Shown here: positions 5,219 through 5,470 of the stretch, piece by piece
Layout of the letters: every line of letters begins with the position of its first letter
How positions within the stretch are numbered: the stretch's first letter is position 1
DNA from: DATLCI01 sp046714215
Lineage (GTDB): Bacteria; Acidobacteriota; Terriglobia; Terriglobales; Acidobacteriaceae
Direction of reading: 5' to 3'
DNA: 5,470 bases
Assembly: GCA_046714215.1 (NCBI GenBank)
Contig: JBKKBM010000039.1
Coordinates: 1 to 5,470 of the forward strand
Position numbers and translations under genes: made by a program
Notes under the pieces: model-generated
Seen by the model: only the letters and a program-made list of their open reading frames with translations
What the model was told of the DNA's origin: nothing
Databases searched by the model: none

Positions 5219-5410
5219 TCTCCTCCTTTCACTGCTTCCTTCCATCCTTCTCCCCTGCCTTGTGATGGTTTGTCGAAGTATTCGCTCCGCGGATCGCATT
5301 GTTGGGAGCATCGGTCAAAATAAAAAAATCAGGCAAAATCGTAAGATCGCGACTTTAAAGGGTTTAGCGTGGTATCAATATACTTGGCACACAAGTGGAA
5401 GTGTGTCACC
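5219..5410. promoter_or_regulatory. Intergenic region with a probable promoter for the next gene
   Basis: After the Crp/Fnr stop comes a pyrimidine-rich stretch and then an A-rich stretch (about 5316-5330), which could act as an upstream element or curved DNA. TATACT at 5379-5384 matches the -10 consensus at five of six positions. The best -35 is TTTAAA or TTAAAG at 5354-5360 with 18-19 bases of spacing, which is weak. GCTCC (5284-5288) and GGAGC (5305-5309) form a poor inverted repeat that might end the upstream transcript. Confidence 0.35.
5385..5408. promoter_or_regulatory. 24-bp dyad just before the start codon, possible operator or RNA hairpin
   Basis: TGGCACAC (5385-5392) pairs with GTGTGTCA (5401-5408) over eight pairs, one of them G-U, around the 8-base loop AAGTGGAA. 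The dyad directly abuts the TATACT -10 box (5379-5384) and ends two bases before ATG 5411. The likely ribosome binding site GGAAG (5397-5401) lies in the loop and first stem base. As DNA it could be an operator for a dimeric regulator; as RNA it could limit ribosome access. Confidence 0.45.
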
Positions 5411-5470
5411 ATGCGAAACGACAGGGCAGCTCGGAATCGCAAAAAAGAGGCCCTATTTCTTGTTGATAAC
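5411..5470 (+). CDS. Start of a gene cut by the window edge, product unknown
   Basis: Twenty codons are visible, from ATG through an open frame to the edge, beginning MRNDRAARNRKKEALFLVDN. GGAAG nine bases upstream is a fair ribosome binding site. The hydrophobic run ALFLVDN after a basic leader resembles the first strand of a receiver domain (often a hydrophobic run ending in two or three acidic residues), but so few residues do not allow an assignment. Confidence 0.45.
   Translation, partial: MRNDRAARNRKKEALFLVDN

Noticed and set aside
4343..5311. A 322-codon minus-strand open frame
   Set aside because: It lies opposite the second Crp/Fnr gene and the end of the receiver-RsbRD gene, whose products have clear domains. 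Its own product has no recognisable motif and is an antisense shadow of GC-rich codons.
5385..5400. A sigma-54 promoter upstream of the last gene
   Set aside because: The -24 part TTGGCAC is good, but the -12 element reads TGGA instead of TTGC, and the start codon is too close.
1..5470. CRISPR array, complete insertion sequence or prophage genes
   Set aside because: No regularly spaced repeats of the right size, no transposase or integrase reading, and no terminal inverted repeats with target duplications were found on either strand.

Overview
The window looks like part of a chromosome of a GC-rich soil-type bacterium, most probably an Acidobacteriota member. That placement is an inference from protein style: two Crp/Fnr-type regulators with a near-identical helix-turn-helix, a receiver plus RsbRD-like protein, and a LolA-like secreted-protein start of a kind I associate with that phylum. 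No marker gene is present to prove it.

Layout. Bases 1-472 hold no convincing gene. They do contain a 28-base sequence (354-381) that reads like the 3' end of a tRNA-Cys gene without the rest of the tRNA, a classic footprint of a site-specific integration event. Bases 473-1129 (minus) encode a membrane-anchored DUF4230 protein. Bases 1130-2473 look like a graveyard. On the minus strand they hold a possible ORF broken by one TGA (1484-1837), a small ORF joining a piece of a Crp/Fnr sensor domain to a Cys3His zinc-finger-like motif (1844-2074), and the truncated, apparently frameshifted start of a secreted LolA-like protein (2208-2473).

The conserved core is 2488-5218. A Crp/Fnr regulator on the minus strand (2488-3267) is divergent from a receiver-RsbRD protein on the plus strand (3522-4424), which is followed by a second Crp/Fnr regulator on the same strand (4547-5218). 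The two regulators share 17 consecutive identical residues across the recognition helix, so they probably read the same or very similar operators. The protein between them has a receiver domain that keeps the phosphoacceptor Asp but has lost the acidic pocket and the conserved Lys. It is probably a phosphorylation-independent or ligand-type pseudo-receiver joined to a stressosome-type RsbRD sensor domain. A working model, which is inference only, is a small stress-sensing and transcription module with two paralogous repressors or activators around one non-canonical signalling protein.

At the right edge a new gene begins at 5411. A strong dyad (5385-5408) immediately precedes its start codon and encloses its ribosome binding site.
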